Positions 1 through 5,182 are shown, numbered from the stretch's first letter. The stretch is 5,827 nt of DNA from Desulfovibrionaceae bacterium UBA930 (GCA_002293605.1 DBDO01000223.1:17553-23379), one strand, 5' to 3'. Program-made: numbers and translations. Notes: a model not told the origin generated them from the sequence alone.

Positions 1-402
1 CTCTGCGGCGGCCTTTCCGCCCTGATTCAGGCCGGGTACGAAACCCTGGTGGAAGCCGGATACGCCCCGGAAATGGCCTACTTTGAATGCCTGCACGAAG
101 TAAAGCTGATTGTGGATTTGATCTACGAGGGCGGGCTTTCCAGAATGCGCTACTCCATCAGCGATACCGCCGAATACGGCGATTACGTGACCGGACCGCG
201 CATTATCACCGAAGAAACCAAAAAGGAAATGAAGGCCGTGCTGCGCGACATCCAGCAGGGAACTTTTGCGCGCAACTTCATTCTGGAAAACAAGGCCAAC
301 ATGGCGGGTTTCAAGGCCATGCGCCGCCTGCAAGCCGAACATCCCATTGAGAAAGTGGGTACCGAACTGCGTGATATGATGCCCTGGCTGAAAAAGAAAT
401 AA
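1..402 (+). CDS. ilvC: Ketol-acid reductoisomerase, C-terminal part (5' end outside window)
   Basis: Acetohydroxyacid isomeroreductase converts 2-acetolactate or 2-aceto-2-hydroxybutyrate to the dihydroxy acids of valine, leucine and isoleucine synthesis, using NADPH and Mg2+ in the cytoplasm. The frame is open from base 1, giving 133 residues to a TAA at 400-402. The visible part is the knotted all-helical C-terminal domain. It contains LCGGLSALIQAGYETLVEAG, then YFECLHEVKLIVDLIYEGG with the two metal and substrate-binding glutamates, then SISDTAEYGDY with the substrate-contacting serine, then GPRII. The end ELRDMMPWLKKK is typical of the short class I enzyme of about 330 residues. The N-terminal NADPH-binding Rossmann domain should lie just left of the window. 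The gene converges on the minus-strand gene ending at 627, with palindromes between them. Identification is secure from conserved motifs; the partial state is only the window edge. Confidence 0.97.
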   Translation, partial: LCGGLSALIQAGYETLVEAGYAPEMAYFECLHEVKLIVDLIYEGGLSRMRYSISDTAEYGDYVTGPRIITEETKKEMKAVLRDIQQGTFARNFILENKANMAGFKAMRRLQAEHPIEKVGTELRDMMPWLKKK

Positions 403-405
403 TCC

Positions 406-425
406 AGGCTCAGACCTCATTCATT
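406..425 (+). repeat. 20-nt post-stop repeat, copy A
   Basis: The segment just after the ilvC stop matches the segment at the glycosyltransferase stop (2544-2563) at 18 of 20 positions, in the same orientation; the differences are at the 4th and 9th bases. Both copies end in CTCATTCATT. It lies 22 nt before the 25-nt palindrome at 448-472 and may be one module of the same intergenic repeat. Function unknown. Confidence 0.55.
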
Positions 426-443
426 TGGGGCTACCGCCCCAAA
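424..443 (+). terminator. Hairpin after ilvC
   Basis: An 8-bp perfect stem (424-431 with 436-443, TTTGGGGC/GCCCCAAA) has a 4-nt loop TACC. It starts 21 nt past the ilvC stop codon. No U-run follows, so it is either a modest terminator, an mRNA 3'-end stabiliser, or simply the first arm of the repeat block that continues to 526. Confidence 0.45.
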
Positions 444-447
444 CCCC

Positions 448-472
448 GTCTGGGGGAAATGATTTCCCCCAG
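448..472. repeat. 25-nt palindromic intergenic repeat, copy A
   Basis: GTCTGGGGG AAATGATTT CCCCCAG is identical over 25 nt to 2910-2934. The core is a near-perfect palindrome: at this copy the arms are 12 nt (449-460 and 462-473) around a single central G. Both copies are in intergenic DNA next to a gene 3' end. This behaves like a REP-type element. Because it is self-complementary it can act on transcripts of either strand. Confidence 0.75.
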
Positions 473-473
473 A

Positions 474-526
474 CCCCCCCTTTTTGCTTTGCTTGCGCTT
501 CGCGCAAACAAAGCAAAAAGGGGGGG
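474..526. terminator. Very strong hairpin between convergent ilvC and the minus-strand gene
   Basis: Bases 474-498 pair with 502-526 at 24 of 25 positions (one C-A mismatch, 492/508), leaving a 3-nt loop TTC. The arm runs C7, T5, GCTTTG, then TTGCGC. The next bases on the plus strand are T-rich in places (537-546) but there is no clean U-run right after the stem. It likely stops or protects transcripts from both convergent genes. It is also part of the palindromic repeat block beginning at 424. Confidence 0.6.
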
Positions 527-566
527 GTGCAGGGGAGTTTATTTTGGATTTGTGGCCCCCGGCGGG

Positions 567-583
567 TGTGGGCGGAGCCCACA
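567..583. repeat. Small inverted repeat, 7-bp stem
   Basis: TGTGGGC (567-573) pairs with GCCCACA (577-583) around GGA. It lies 44 bp beyond the 3' end of the minus-strand gene at 627. There is no U-run after it on either strand, so it is a weak terminator candidate or another module of the GC-rich repeat block. Confidence 0.4.
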
Positions 584-626
584 GAGAAAAAAGATGGCTC
601 CAACCGATACACAGGCTGGCAGGGGT

Positions 627-1232
627 CTACCGCGTAAAATAGAAATGATTCATCTCACCCTTGAGGCTGAGTTGATAGACGCACTCACCGGGGCCTACGG
701 CCAGGGCGGAGTAAGCTTGTGCGGCCTCTTCACAGCGAGTCAGGGCGTGCAGGCTGCGCAGATCGCGCAGGGCTGCGGATTGCGTGGCTATTTCCACAAA
801 GGCCGCGCTCAGTTCCGGGTCTGTATCCAGCAGGCGGTTGATTTGCGCCGCATCAGGGTGCTGCCCGCTCACGGCGAGTCTGGCTGCATCATCAAGGCGC
901 ACGGTCAGCTTGGCGGAAATATCCGCGCCGAGGCTTTCCAGCTTTTCGTACAGCGCCTCCATGAAACTGTCCTGCAACAGCGTGATGTTGGCGGAAAGTT
1001 TTTCCAGCATTCGCCCTCCGGCTTCCTTTGTCTGCCCACGCGCTCCGCTGAGTAGCGTAAAGGCCGCTTGAAGTCCGGGCATGACGGAGGCCAGACTGGC
1101 TTCCCGGATTGTTTGAGAGAGTTCGGAAGGCTCGCTTGCATTTGGAGAGAGGCTGCCGGGGCTTTCGGCAGCGGTAGGAGCAAGGGAAAGCGGGTCTGCG
1201 GGAGGCAGAGGCTGGGTATCGGCGCTACTCAC
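627..1232 (-). CDS. Unrecognised 201-aa helical protein with disordered Pro/Ser-rich N terminus
   Basis: I do not recognise this family. A TTG start at 1289 is possible, but a GTG at 1230-1232 is preferred because a perfect AAGGAG (1238-1243 on the minus strand) lies 5 nt before it. That start gives 201 residues ending in NHFYFTR at a TAG. Residues 1-38 are rich in Pro, Ser and Ala and probably disordered. Residues 39-175 look almost wholly helical and amphipathic (for example LEKLSANITLLQDSFMEAL at 76-94 and the Leu/Ala-rich segment 140-178). The C-terminal 20 residues look more strand-like. No signal peptide, membrane segment or metal motif is visible; two cysteines (167 and 184) are isolated. 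It converges on ilvC and diverges from the glycosyltransferase gene. GC-rich codon choice with mostly G/C third positions supports real coding. Function unknown. Confidence 0.75.
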   Translation of the reverse strand: MSSADTQPLPPADPLSLAPTAAESPGSLSPNASEPSELSQTIREASLASVMPGLQAAFTLLSGARGQTKEAGGRMLEKLSANITLLQDSFMEALYEKLESLGADISAKLTVRLDDAARLAVSGQHPDAAQINRLLDTDPELSAAFVEIATQSAALRDLRSLHALTRCEEAAQAYSALAVGPGECVYQLSLKGEMNHFYFTR

Positions 1233-1237
1233 GGCGG

Positions 1238-1243
1238 CTCCTT
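1238..1243 (-). promoter_or_regulatory. Shine-Dalgarno deciding the GTG start at 1232
   Basis: On the minus strand AAGGAG sits 5 nt before GTG (1230-1232). The upstream in-frame TTG at 1287-1289 has no comparable site, so the shorter 201-residue protein is favoured. Confidence 0.7.
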
Positions 1244-1314
1244 GGCTGCAAGTTTTTCCCTTTTTCCATACATGAGCCGGAGTAAGCAAGTTTGATGCCG
1301 GACAGAGTTTTTCC

Positions 1315-1336
1315 AGAAATATTTTAGAAAATTTCT
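1315..1336. repeat. AT-rich palindromic patch in the divergent intergenic gap
   Basis: AGAAAT (1315-1320) and ATTTCT (1331-1336) are inverted, and a second nested match AGAAA/TTTCT lies at 1326-1336. The patch is the most AT-rich part between the divergent genes, so it is a reasonable place for promoter or operator elements. I cannot identify a convincing -35/-10 pair in it. Confidence 0.3.
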
Positions 1337-1351
1337 ATCTAGAGGCAGCCC

Positions 1352-1502
1352 TAGGCAGTGTCGTTACGAGATGGATTTTTGTTCTCCGGCAAGGAAGATG
1401 AGCCTTTTATGAAGGGAGTGTACTCTTACGGTACTCGACCGGAATAAAAGGCGAAATCTGACGAAGCCGGGGGCAAAAAGACACTTGTGACGACACTGCC
1501 TA
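1352..1502. mobile_element. MITE-like 151-bp inverted-repeat element, TA-flanked
   Basis: The ends are a perfect 13-bp inverted repeat: TAGGCAGTGTCGT (1352-1364) and ACGACACTGCCTA (1490-1502). Pairing continues inward imperfectly: TTTTTG (1376-1381) with CAAAAA (1474-1479), CCGGC (1386-1390) with GCCGG (1466-1470), and GCCTTTTAT (1402-1410) with ATAAAAGGC (1444-1452). The outermost TA on each side could be a duplicated target dinucleotide, as made by IS630/Tc1-type and some IS5-type transposases, which would leave an 11-bp terminal repeat and a 147-bp body. There is no coding capacity for a transposase. The element lies wholly upstream of the GTG start at 1535. Alternatively it is a large regulatory cruciform or structured leader. 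Confidence 0.55.
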
Positions 1503-1522
1503 AAGTCATCACTTGTCTGTTC

Positions 1523-1527
1523 AGGAG
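1523..1527 (+). promoter_or_regulatory. Shine-Dalgarno deciding the GTG start at 1535
   Basis: AGGAG lies 7 nt before GTG 1535-1537, which is ideal spacing. It is only 1 nt before the in-frame ATG at 1529, which is too close, and it is well inside any protein begun at the GTG at 1487. The start at 1535 is therefore preferred. Confidence 0.65.
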
Positions 1528-1534
1528 AATGCCA

Positions 1535-2545
1535 GTGCGCGTTTACTATCACCTGAGCAAGTATATAAGCCACCGCCTGGCCGGGCTGGCCTACATAGCC
1601 TGCCTGGAATCGCTGGGACATACCGTATGTACGCAAGAAGCGGCGATTGCGCATGCGGATATTGCCATTGTACACGATGAACCCGTAAATTTTGATGCCC
1701 TGTTTTCGCGTTTGCCGGAACTGAAAAAGCGGCCCTGCGTTGCCTACAGCGTTTGGGAAAATGAAAAATTGACTCCCCGTTTTGCGCCCCCTTTGCGCCA
1801 TGTCGCGGCGGTCTGGACGCCTTCGGACTTTTCCCGTCTGAGTTTCGCTCAGGCCTTTTCCAGGGTTCGCACCTTGCCCCATGTTGTGAAGCGCACCAGG
1901 CCGGACAAGGCGGAAAGGGCCTTTGCAGCGGCTGTCATGCAAGGGCAGGGGCCGGGTTTTCGCTTCTTTTCTGTTCTGGATTCCATCAATCCGCGTAAAA
2001 ACGTCCGGGCCTTGCTCGCGGCTTTTTCCGCCCTGCGTTCTCTTATGGCCCGCAAGCCCCTGCTTTTCATCAAGCAGTACCGGATTGATTTCGACTATTC
2101 GGGCATTCCCGGCGTGCACTGCATCAGCGGGGATTTAACGGAAGGGCAGATGGCGGCCCTGCATATGCTGTCAGATGCCTATGTCAGTCCTCATCATGCG
2201 GAAGGCTGGGGCTTGAGCCTGTCTACGGCCATGGCATACGGCAAGGCGGTAATCGCTACCGCTTATTCCGGCAATATGGATTTCATGGATGCGACCAACA
2301 GTTTTCCCGTGCCGTACAGCATGGTTCCCGTATCGGAAGAAATGCATGCCCGGATTCCGCTTTTTACCCCGGATATGCGCTGGGCGGAAATAGATCAAGA
2401 GACCCTGGTGGGGACCATGCACCGGGTTGCCAGGGGGGAAGTGCCCCCGGAATTATTGCGTAATGCCGCCCTGATTACCCGCCGTTTCGGACAGGCCCAG
2501 GTGGCGGAGCGACTGCGGGAATTGCTGGGCGAACTGGAATTTTAG
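1535..2545 (+). CDS. Glycosyltransferase, GT4-like (GT-B fold)
   Basis: This is a predicted cytoplasmic enzyme moving a sugar from a nucleotide-sugar donor to an acceptor, probably for a surface glycan; donor and acceptor cannot be read from the sequence. The chosen GTG start gives 336 residues, MRVYYHLSKYISHR, with a strand-like beginning usual for a GT-B N-terminal domain. The N-terminal half includes VWENEKL at 73-79 and a later WTPSDFSR segment. The donor-binding half begins near FFSVLDSINPRKN (144-156), the usual nucleotide-sugar-binding strand and loop. It continues to HHAEGWGLSLSTAMAYGKAV (220-239), then IATAYSGNMDFM. The EX7E motif is altered: E223 is present but the second position (231) is Thr. 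It stands alone, divergent from the 201-aa gene and convergent with hypC, with a possible mobile element just upstream. The family call is good; the exact role is unknown. Confidence 0.85.
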   Translation: MRVYYHLSKYISHRLAGLAYIACLESLGHTVCTQEAAIAHADIAIVHDEPVNFDALFSRLPELKKRPCVAYSVWENEKLTPRFAPPLRHVAAVWTPSDFSRLSFAQAFSRVRTLPHVVKRTRPDKAERAFAAAVMQGQGPGFRFFSVLDSINPRKNVRALLAAFSALRSLMARKPLLFIKQYRIDFDYSGIPGVHCISGDLTEGQMAALHMLSDAYVSPHHAEGWGLSLSTAMAYGKAVIATAYSGNMDFMDATNSFPVPYSMVPVSEEMHARIPLFTPDMRWAEIDQETLVGTMHRVARGEVPPELLRNAALITRRFGQAQVAERLRELLGELEF

Positions 2546-2563
2546 GTTCAGCCCTCATTCATT
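2544..2563 (+). repeat. 20-nt post-stop repeat, copy B
   Basis: Matches 406-425 at 18 of 20 positions and, like that copy, lies directly at the end of a gene (it includes the last two bases of the glycosyltransferase stop). A small stem CCTCA/TGAGG (2553-2557 with 2563-2567) is formed only here. There is no U-run, so it is a poor terminator for the convergent genes. Confidence 0.5.
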
Positions 2564-2569
2564 GAGGCC

Positions 2570-2818
2570 CTAAGCCCAGTCTTCGGCTTTGGACGCAGCG
2601 AGAATCTCGCGCAGAAGCTTCAGCGTTTCTTCGGCATCAGCCGGTTCAAGCGTGCGCAGGGCAAAGCCGGCATGCACGATGACGTATTCTCCAGGCTTCG
2701 GGGCTTCCGGAAGCAGGGCGGTTGAAGTCGTCACATAGGTATCGCTTTCTCCGACCCGGCAGCGGGCTATTCCATCCGCTGACACTTCGGCAACCTGCAT
2801 GGGAACAGCAAGACACAT
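2570..2818 (-). CDS. hypC: [NiFe]-hydrogenase maturation chaperone HypC/HybG family
   Basis: HypC is a small cytoplasmic chaperone. With HypD it assembles the Fe(CN)2CO group and then delivers it to the large-subunit precursor of a [NiFe] hydrogenase. The 82-residue product starts with the signature MCLAVPMQV; Cys2, exposed after Met removal, is the essential ligand, and Pro6 is also conserved. The rest (DTYVTTSTALLPEAPKPGEY, VIVHAGFALRTLEP) is the small beta-barrel, and the family's helical tail EETLKLLREIL follows. Length is normal. GGAG lies 7 nt before the ATG. The gene is downstream of purT on the same strand but 169 bp away across palindromes, so it probably has its own promoter. No hypD, hypE or hydrogenase gene is visible next to it. 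It converges on the glycosyltransferase gene, 24 bp away. Confidence 0.95.
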   Translation of the reverse strand: MCLAVPMQVAEVSADGIARCRVGESDTYVTTSTALLPEAPKPGEYVIVHAGFALRTLEPADAEETLKLLREILAASKAEDWA

Positions 2819-2909
2819 CAGCTTTCTCCATCTTAAGGTGTAATACGCAGCCGCTTTTCAGAAATTGCGGGTACGGGGCTCTCCATCCTTTGCAAAGCAA
2901 AGTGAGGGG

Positions 2910-2934
2910 GTCTGGGGGAAATGATTTCCCCCAG
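2910..2934. repeat. 25-nt palindromic intergenic repeat, copy B
   Basis: Identical over 25 nt to 448-472. The palindrome here has 11-nt arms (2912-2922 and 2924-2934) around one central G. It is preceded on the plus strand by a GCAAAGCAAAG-like run (2892-2902); a related CAAAGCAAAAAG follows copy A (509-520). The block is therefore modular, and its pieces are reshuffled between the copies. Confidence 0.75.
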
Positions 2935-2940
2935 CAGGGT

Positions 2941-2957
2941 CCGGGGCAGAGCCCCGG
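2941..2957 (-). terminator. Hairpin downstream of purT
   Basis: CCGGGGC (2941-2947) pairs with GCCCCGG (2951-2957) around AGA, a 7-bp all-GC stem beginning 30 nt after the purT stop. It is followed on the minus strand by the 25-nt palindrome. There is no U-run, so it may end purT transcripts with help from Rho, or protect the 3' end. Confidence 0.4.
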
Positions 2958-2987
2958 CCGCCGGAGGCATACAGTACAAGTCTGCCG

Positions 2988-4187
2988 CTACATGCTGACA
3001 GTAAGCGCCCCTGCCGCCCTTTGGGCCTTGGCCTTGGCCTCTTCAATGTCGTTGCCGAGGGCGAGGGCCACGCCCATGCGGCGGCGACCGGCGATTTCCG
3101 GCTTGCCAAAGAGCATGATCGCGGTATCCGCCTCCTGAAGCGCGCCATCGATATTGCCAAATACCGGCTGCCTGCTCTTGCCCTGAGGCAGAATCACGGC
3201 AGAGGCGGCAGGGCCGTTGCTGCGAATGACCGGAATGGGCAGGCCGAGAATTGCGCGCACATGCAGGGCGAATTCGGAAAGGTTTTGTGAAATACAGGTC
3301 ACCAGCCCGGTATCGTGAGGCCGGGGCGATACCTCGCTGAAGTAGACGCTGTCCGGTGCGCCCTTTGCGCCTTCTTTGATAAAGAGTTCCACGCCAAAAA
3401 TGCCGCGTCCCCCAAGAGCGCCGGTAACTTTTTCCGCAATCTCCCGCGCCTTTGCCAGAGTGTCTTCCCGCATGGGCTGGGCCTGCCAGGAGAGGCGGTA
3501 GTCTCCGTCTTCCTGATAGTGGCCGATCGGATCGCAAAAGCTCACCCCTCCGGCATGGCGCACGGTCAGTTGGGTGATTTCATAGTCAAAATCCACAAAA
3601 CCTTCAACAATCACACGGCCTTTTCCCGCCCGGCCACCTTCCTGGGCATAGGCCCAGGCGGACTGCATGTCACTTTCCAAGCGCAGCACGCTTTGCCCCT
3701 TGCCGGAGGAACTCATCACCGGCTTGACCACGCAAGGAAAGCCAATTGCCGCGACAGCCGCGCGGAATTCCTCTTCATCGCCCGCAAAGCGGTAGGGCGA
3801 TGTCGCAAGGCCCAGTTCTTCGGCCGCAAGGCGGCGGATGCCCTCGCGGTTCATGGTCAGGCGGGTCGCCTTGGCCGTGGGCACCACATGAAAACCCTCC
3901 TGCTCCAGTTCCAGCAGGCTGTCAGTGGCGATGGCCTCGATTTCCGGAACGATGAAGTCGGGGCGTTCTTTTTCCACCAGGGCGCGCAGGGCCTGACCGT
4001 CCAGCATGGAAAGCACATGGCTTTTGTGGGCCACCTGCATGGCGGGCGCGCCTTCATATCTGTCCACGGCAATAACCTCAACGCCAAGGCGCATGGCTTC
4101 AATGGCGACCTCGCGTCCGAGTTCTCCGGCACCCAGGAGCATGAGTTTTGTGGCGGCAGGGGAGTTGGGTGTGCCGATGCTGACCAT
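2988..4187 (-). CDS. purT: Formate-dependent phosphoribosylglycinamide formyltransferase (GAR transformylase 2)
   Basis: PurT makes formyl-GAR from GAR, formate and ATP, the third step of purine synthesis, in the cytoplasm without folate. The 399-residue protein is close in length to the roughly 392-residue E. coli enzyme and aligns to it by memory almost throughout. It shows LGAGELGREVAIEAMRLGVE (18-37; E22 and L23 contact GAR), PEIEAIATD (81-89), MNREGIRRLAAEE (112-124), the ATP-grasp lysine K155 and loop SSSGKGQ (159-165), EGFV at 195-198, Mg ligands E267 and E285, and SPRPHDTG (287-294). About six extra residues (KEGAKGAPDS region, 271-280) lie in a surface loop. ATG 4185-4187 has AAGGAGG 4 nt upstream. 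The gene is divergent from tRNA-Arg. It is intact, with no missing key residue. Confidence 0.97.
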   Translation of the reverse strand: MVSIGTPNSPAATKLMLLGAGELGREVAIEAMRLGVEVIAVDRYEGAPAMQVAHKSHVLSMLDGQALRALVEKERPDFIVPEIEAIATDSLLELEQEGFHVVPTAKATRLTMNREGIRRLAAEELGLATSPYRFAGDEEEFRAAVAAIGFPCVVKPVMSSSGKGQSVLRLESDMQSAWAYAQEGGRAGKGRVIVEGFVDFDYEITQLTVRHAGGVSFCDPIGHYQEDGDYRLSWQAQPMREDTLAKAREIAEKVTGALGGRGIFGVELFIKEGAKGAPDSVYFSEVSPRPHDTGLVTCISQNLSEFALHVRAILGLPIPVIRSNGPAASAVILPQGKSRQPVFGNIDGALQEADTAIMLFGKPEIAGRRRMGVALALGNDIEEAKAKAQRAAGALTVSM

Positions 4188-4191
4188 GTGC

Positions 4192-4198
4192 CCTCCTT
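4192..4198 (-). promoter_or_regulatory. Strong purT Shine-Dalgarno
   Basis: AAGGAGG on the minus strand, 4 nt before the purT ATG, is a full-length anti-16S match and fixes the start. It is preceded by an alternating TA run (4199-4208), which should keep the site unpaired. Confidence 0.8.
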
Positions 4199-4324
4199 AA
4201 TATATATACGGGCTTATCTTGTCGTTGCGGTACGGGAAAATATGACGAACGAGGAATGATACGCAAGCCCTTGCGGCAAGTCAAACGCAGCCTGAGGCAA
4301 GAGCTGGAGCTTCGGAATTTGGCC

Positions 4325-4353
4325 TTGCTTTTGCCCCGGCTTTCTATTATAGC
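4325..4353 (+). promoter_or_regulatory. Candidate tRNA-Arg promoter overlapping the purT promoter
   Basis: TTGCTT (4325-4330), a 17-bp spacer and TATAGC (4348-4353) form a moderate sigma70-type promoter pointing at the tRNA. TATTAT at 4345 is an alternative -10 but would leave a spacer of only 14 bp. The -10 region coincides with the opposite-strand extended -10, so the two transcripts may share one melting site. Confidence 0.35.
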
Positions 4354-4354
4354 A
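4346..4354 (-). promoter_or_regulatory. Extended -10 promoter, probably for purT
   Basis: On the minus strand this reads TGCTATAAT, a perfect extended -10 (TGN plus TATAAT). No good -35 is found 16-18 bp upstream (AGGCGG-like), which is acceptable for extended -10 promoters. Transcription from here would give a purT leader of roughly 150 nt. I see no known riboswitch in that leader. Confidence 0.5.
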
Positions 4355-4391
4355 AAATGGCTTTGCCGCCGCCTGTGCGGCAGAATACTGT

Positions 4392-4468
4392 GTCTCCGTA
4401 GCTCAGTTGGATAGAGCGCCGCCCTCCTAAGGCAGAGGCCGCAGGTTCGATTCCTGCCGGGGACACCA
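4392..4468 (+). tRNA. tRNA-Arg, anticodon CCT
   Basis: The 77-nt cloverleaf is complete with an encoded CCA. Acceptor 4392-4398 pairs with 4458-4464 (one G-T). D stem GCTC/GAGC is 4401-4404 with 4414-4417. The anticodon loop is 4424-4430 with anticodon CCT at 4426-4428, reading AGG. T stem GCAGG/CCTGC is 4441-4445 with 4453-4457, with loop TTCGATT. The discriminator is A4465. The anticodon stem has one C-A mismatch, C4420 with A4434 (positions 28-42); the other four pairs are good. Probably functional. Such rare-codon arginine tRNA genes are frequent integration sites for mobile DNA. Confidence 0.96.
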
Positions 4469-4509
4469 CTTTTTTAAAGCAGGCTTTTGAGAGCTCTGTC
4501 ATCAATTGT

Positions 4510-4541
4510 AAGGCGCGTACGGAAATCTACGTGCCTTTTTT
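4510..4541 (+). terminator. Intrinsic terminator of tRNA-Arg
   Basis: AAGGCGCGTA (4510-4519) pairs with TACGTGCCTT (4528-4537), a 10-bp stem with one G-U, an 8-nt loop and a run of six T (4536-4541). It is a classic Rho-independent terminator, 41 nt past the tRNA CCA. It is one-directional: the minus strand has no U-run after the stem. Confidence 0.85.
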
Positions 4542-4616
4542 GTGTGCGCAATTTGCTATATAGAAGTTTCTCTTTGAGATGCTTGTAGAGCCAATGCACA
4601 TTTTCAATATAAATTG

Positions 4617-4644
4617 CTAGGGCCTTTGTGGTAACAGGCCCTAG
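4617..4644. repeat. Perfect 9-bp inverted repeat
   Basis: CTAGGGCCT (4617-4625) and AGGCCCTAG (4636-4644) flank a 10-nt loop. No U-run follows on either strand. It may be a terminator remnant, a protein-binding site or part of an intergenic repeat together with the hairpin at 4664. Confidence 0.5.
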
Positions 4645-4663
4645 AACGAACCCCCCTGAACCC

Positions 4664-4683
4664 TTCGGAGTATCTCCTCCGAA
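4664..4683. repeat. 7-bp inverted repeat
   Basis: TTCGGAG (4664-4670) and CTCCGAA (4677-4683) flank a 6-nt loop TATCTC. It is a GC-rich patch inside otherwise AT-rich DNA. It lies 20 bp from the 4617-4644 inverted repeat, so the two may form a single structured element of about 70 nt. Confidence 0.45.
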
Positions 4684-5031
4684 CAAAGCTGTTGCCTGCG
4701 GCTACAGTGCTTTGCTCGACCCCAGAGGGGGCATAGGCATATTCTGCTGTTCTCTATAATACGCTGACCAATCCCGCCAAAGCGAGTGTTAACGCTGCTT
4801 TTATCCGTCTTTTTGAGAGTTGGGGGAGCTGCGCAAAAAAAAAAATTGCAAAGGGACGCACAATTTTTCATTTTTTGCTTGCACAAACACAGAGCATTTG
4901 CTATGGTTTTACCCAAAGTTAGGCTTATGCTTCGTCTAAGCTGTATTAAGTGAATAGTTTCAAGTAGTTTTGTCATCTCCACCGTGTGGCACTGGCAGCA
5001 GGGGGTTGCTGAGAGTTGTCCGCACATCGGA

Positions 5032-5074
5032 TTGACAGTGGATTGTTTGAGTTTCGTTTATTGGGGGATAGAAT
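5032..5074 (+). promoter_or_regulatory. Candidate promoter region for the Asp-repeat gene
   Basis: A perfect -35 hexamer TTGACA lies at 5032-5037, but its best downstream -10 partners (GTTTAT or TTTATT) need an 18-19 bp spacer. A second arrangement is TTGAGT (5047-5052), 16 bp, TAGAAT (5069-5074). Either would give a leader of roughly 135-150 nt. This is reading by eye only; which one works, if either, is unknown. Confidence 0.3.
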
Positions 5075-5182
5075 ACCATAACCATTCATTGATGTATAAA
5101 AATGTGCTTTACGTGTGCTGTTTTATAAAGCCCGTATCTTTAATAAAAAAGAACTACTCGCTTTATAAGGGTGCCACGTAAT

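Noticed and set aside
459..1055. Open frame of about 198 codons on the plus strand antisense to the 201-aa gene
   Set aside because: It starts inside the palindromic repeat block, lacks a ribosome site, and its composition is that of a reverse shadow of the minus-strand gene.
1487..1534. Longer glycosyltransferase start at GTG 1487, or ATG 1529
   Set aside because: The GTG at 1487 lies within the inverted-repeat element and has no ribosome site. The ATG at 1529 is 1 nt from AGGAG, whereas GTG 1535 has ideal spacing.
2860..2990. CRISPR-like palindromes
   Set aside because: The repeated palindrome occurs only once at each site and is not regularly spaced with unique spacers; it is an interspersed repeat.
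3315..4259. Long plus-strand open frame of about 314 codons opposite purT
   Set aside because: It is antisense to a textbook PurT; GC-rich third positions of purT keep the opposite frame open. No family resemblance in its translation.
4851..4900. Possible cyclic-di-GMP (GEMM) riboswitch, prompted by GGGACGCA at 4853-4860
   Set aside because: The rest of the conserved core and the second helix with its tetraloop receptor are not present; the match is one short string.
4987..5010. Sigma54-like promoter (TGGCA followed by TTGC)
   Set aside because: The spacing between the GG and GC elements is about 2 nt too long in one register, and the GC element is missing in the other.
4641..5027. Minus-strand open frame of 128 codons, rich in Cys, Arg and Ser
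   Set aside because: It spans hairpins and a poly-A run (read as Phe), has no ribosome site and an implausible composition; treated as non-coding.
4984..5181. Plus-strand open frame of 65 codons before the Asp-repeat gene
   Set aside because: No Shine-Dalgarno, and it runs through candidate promoter DNA; no recognisable protein features.
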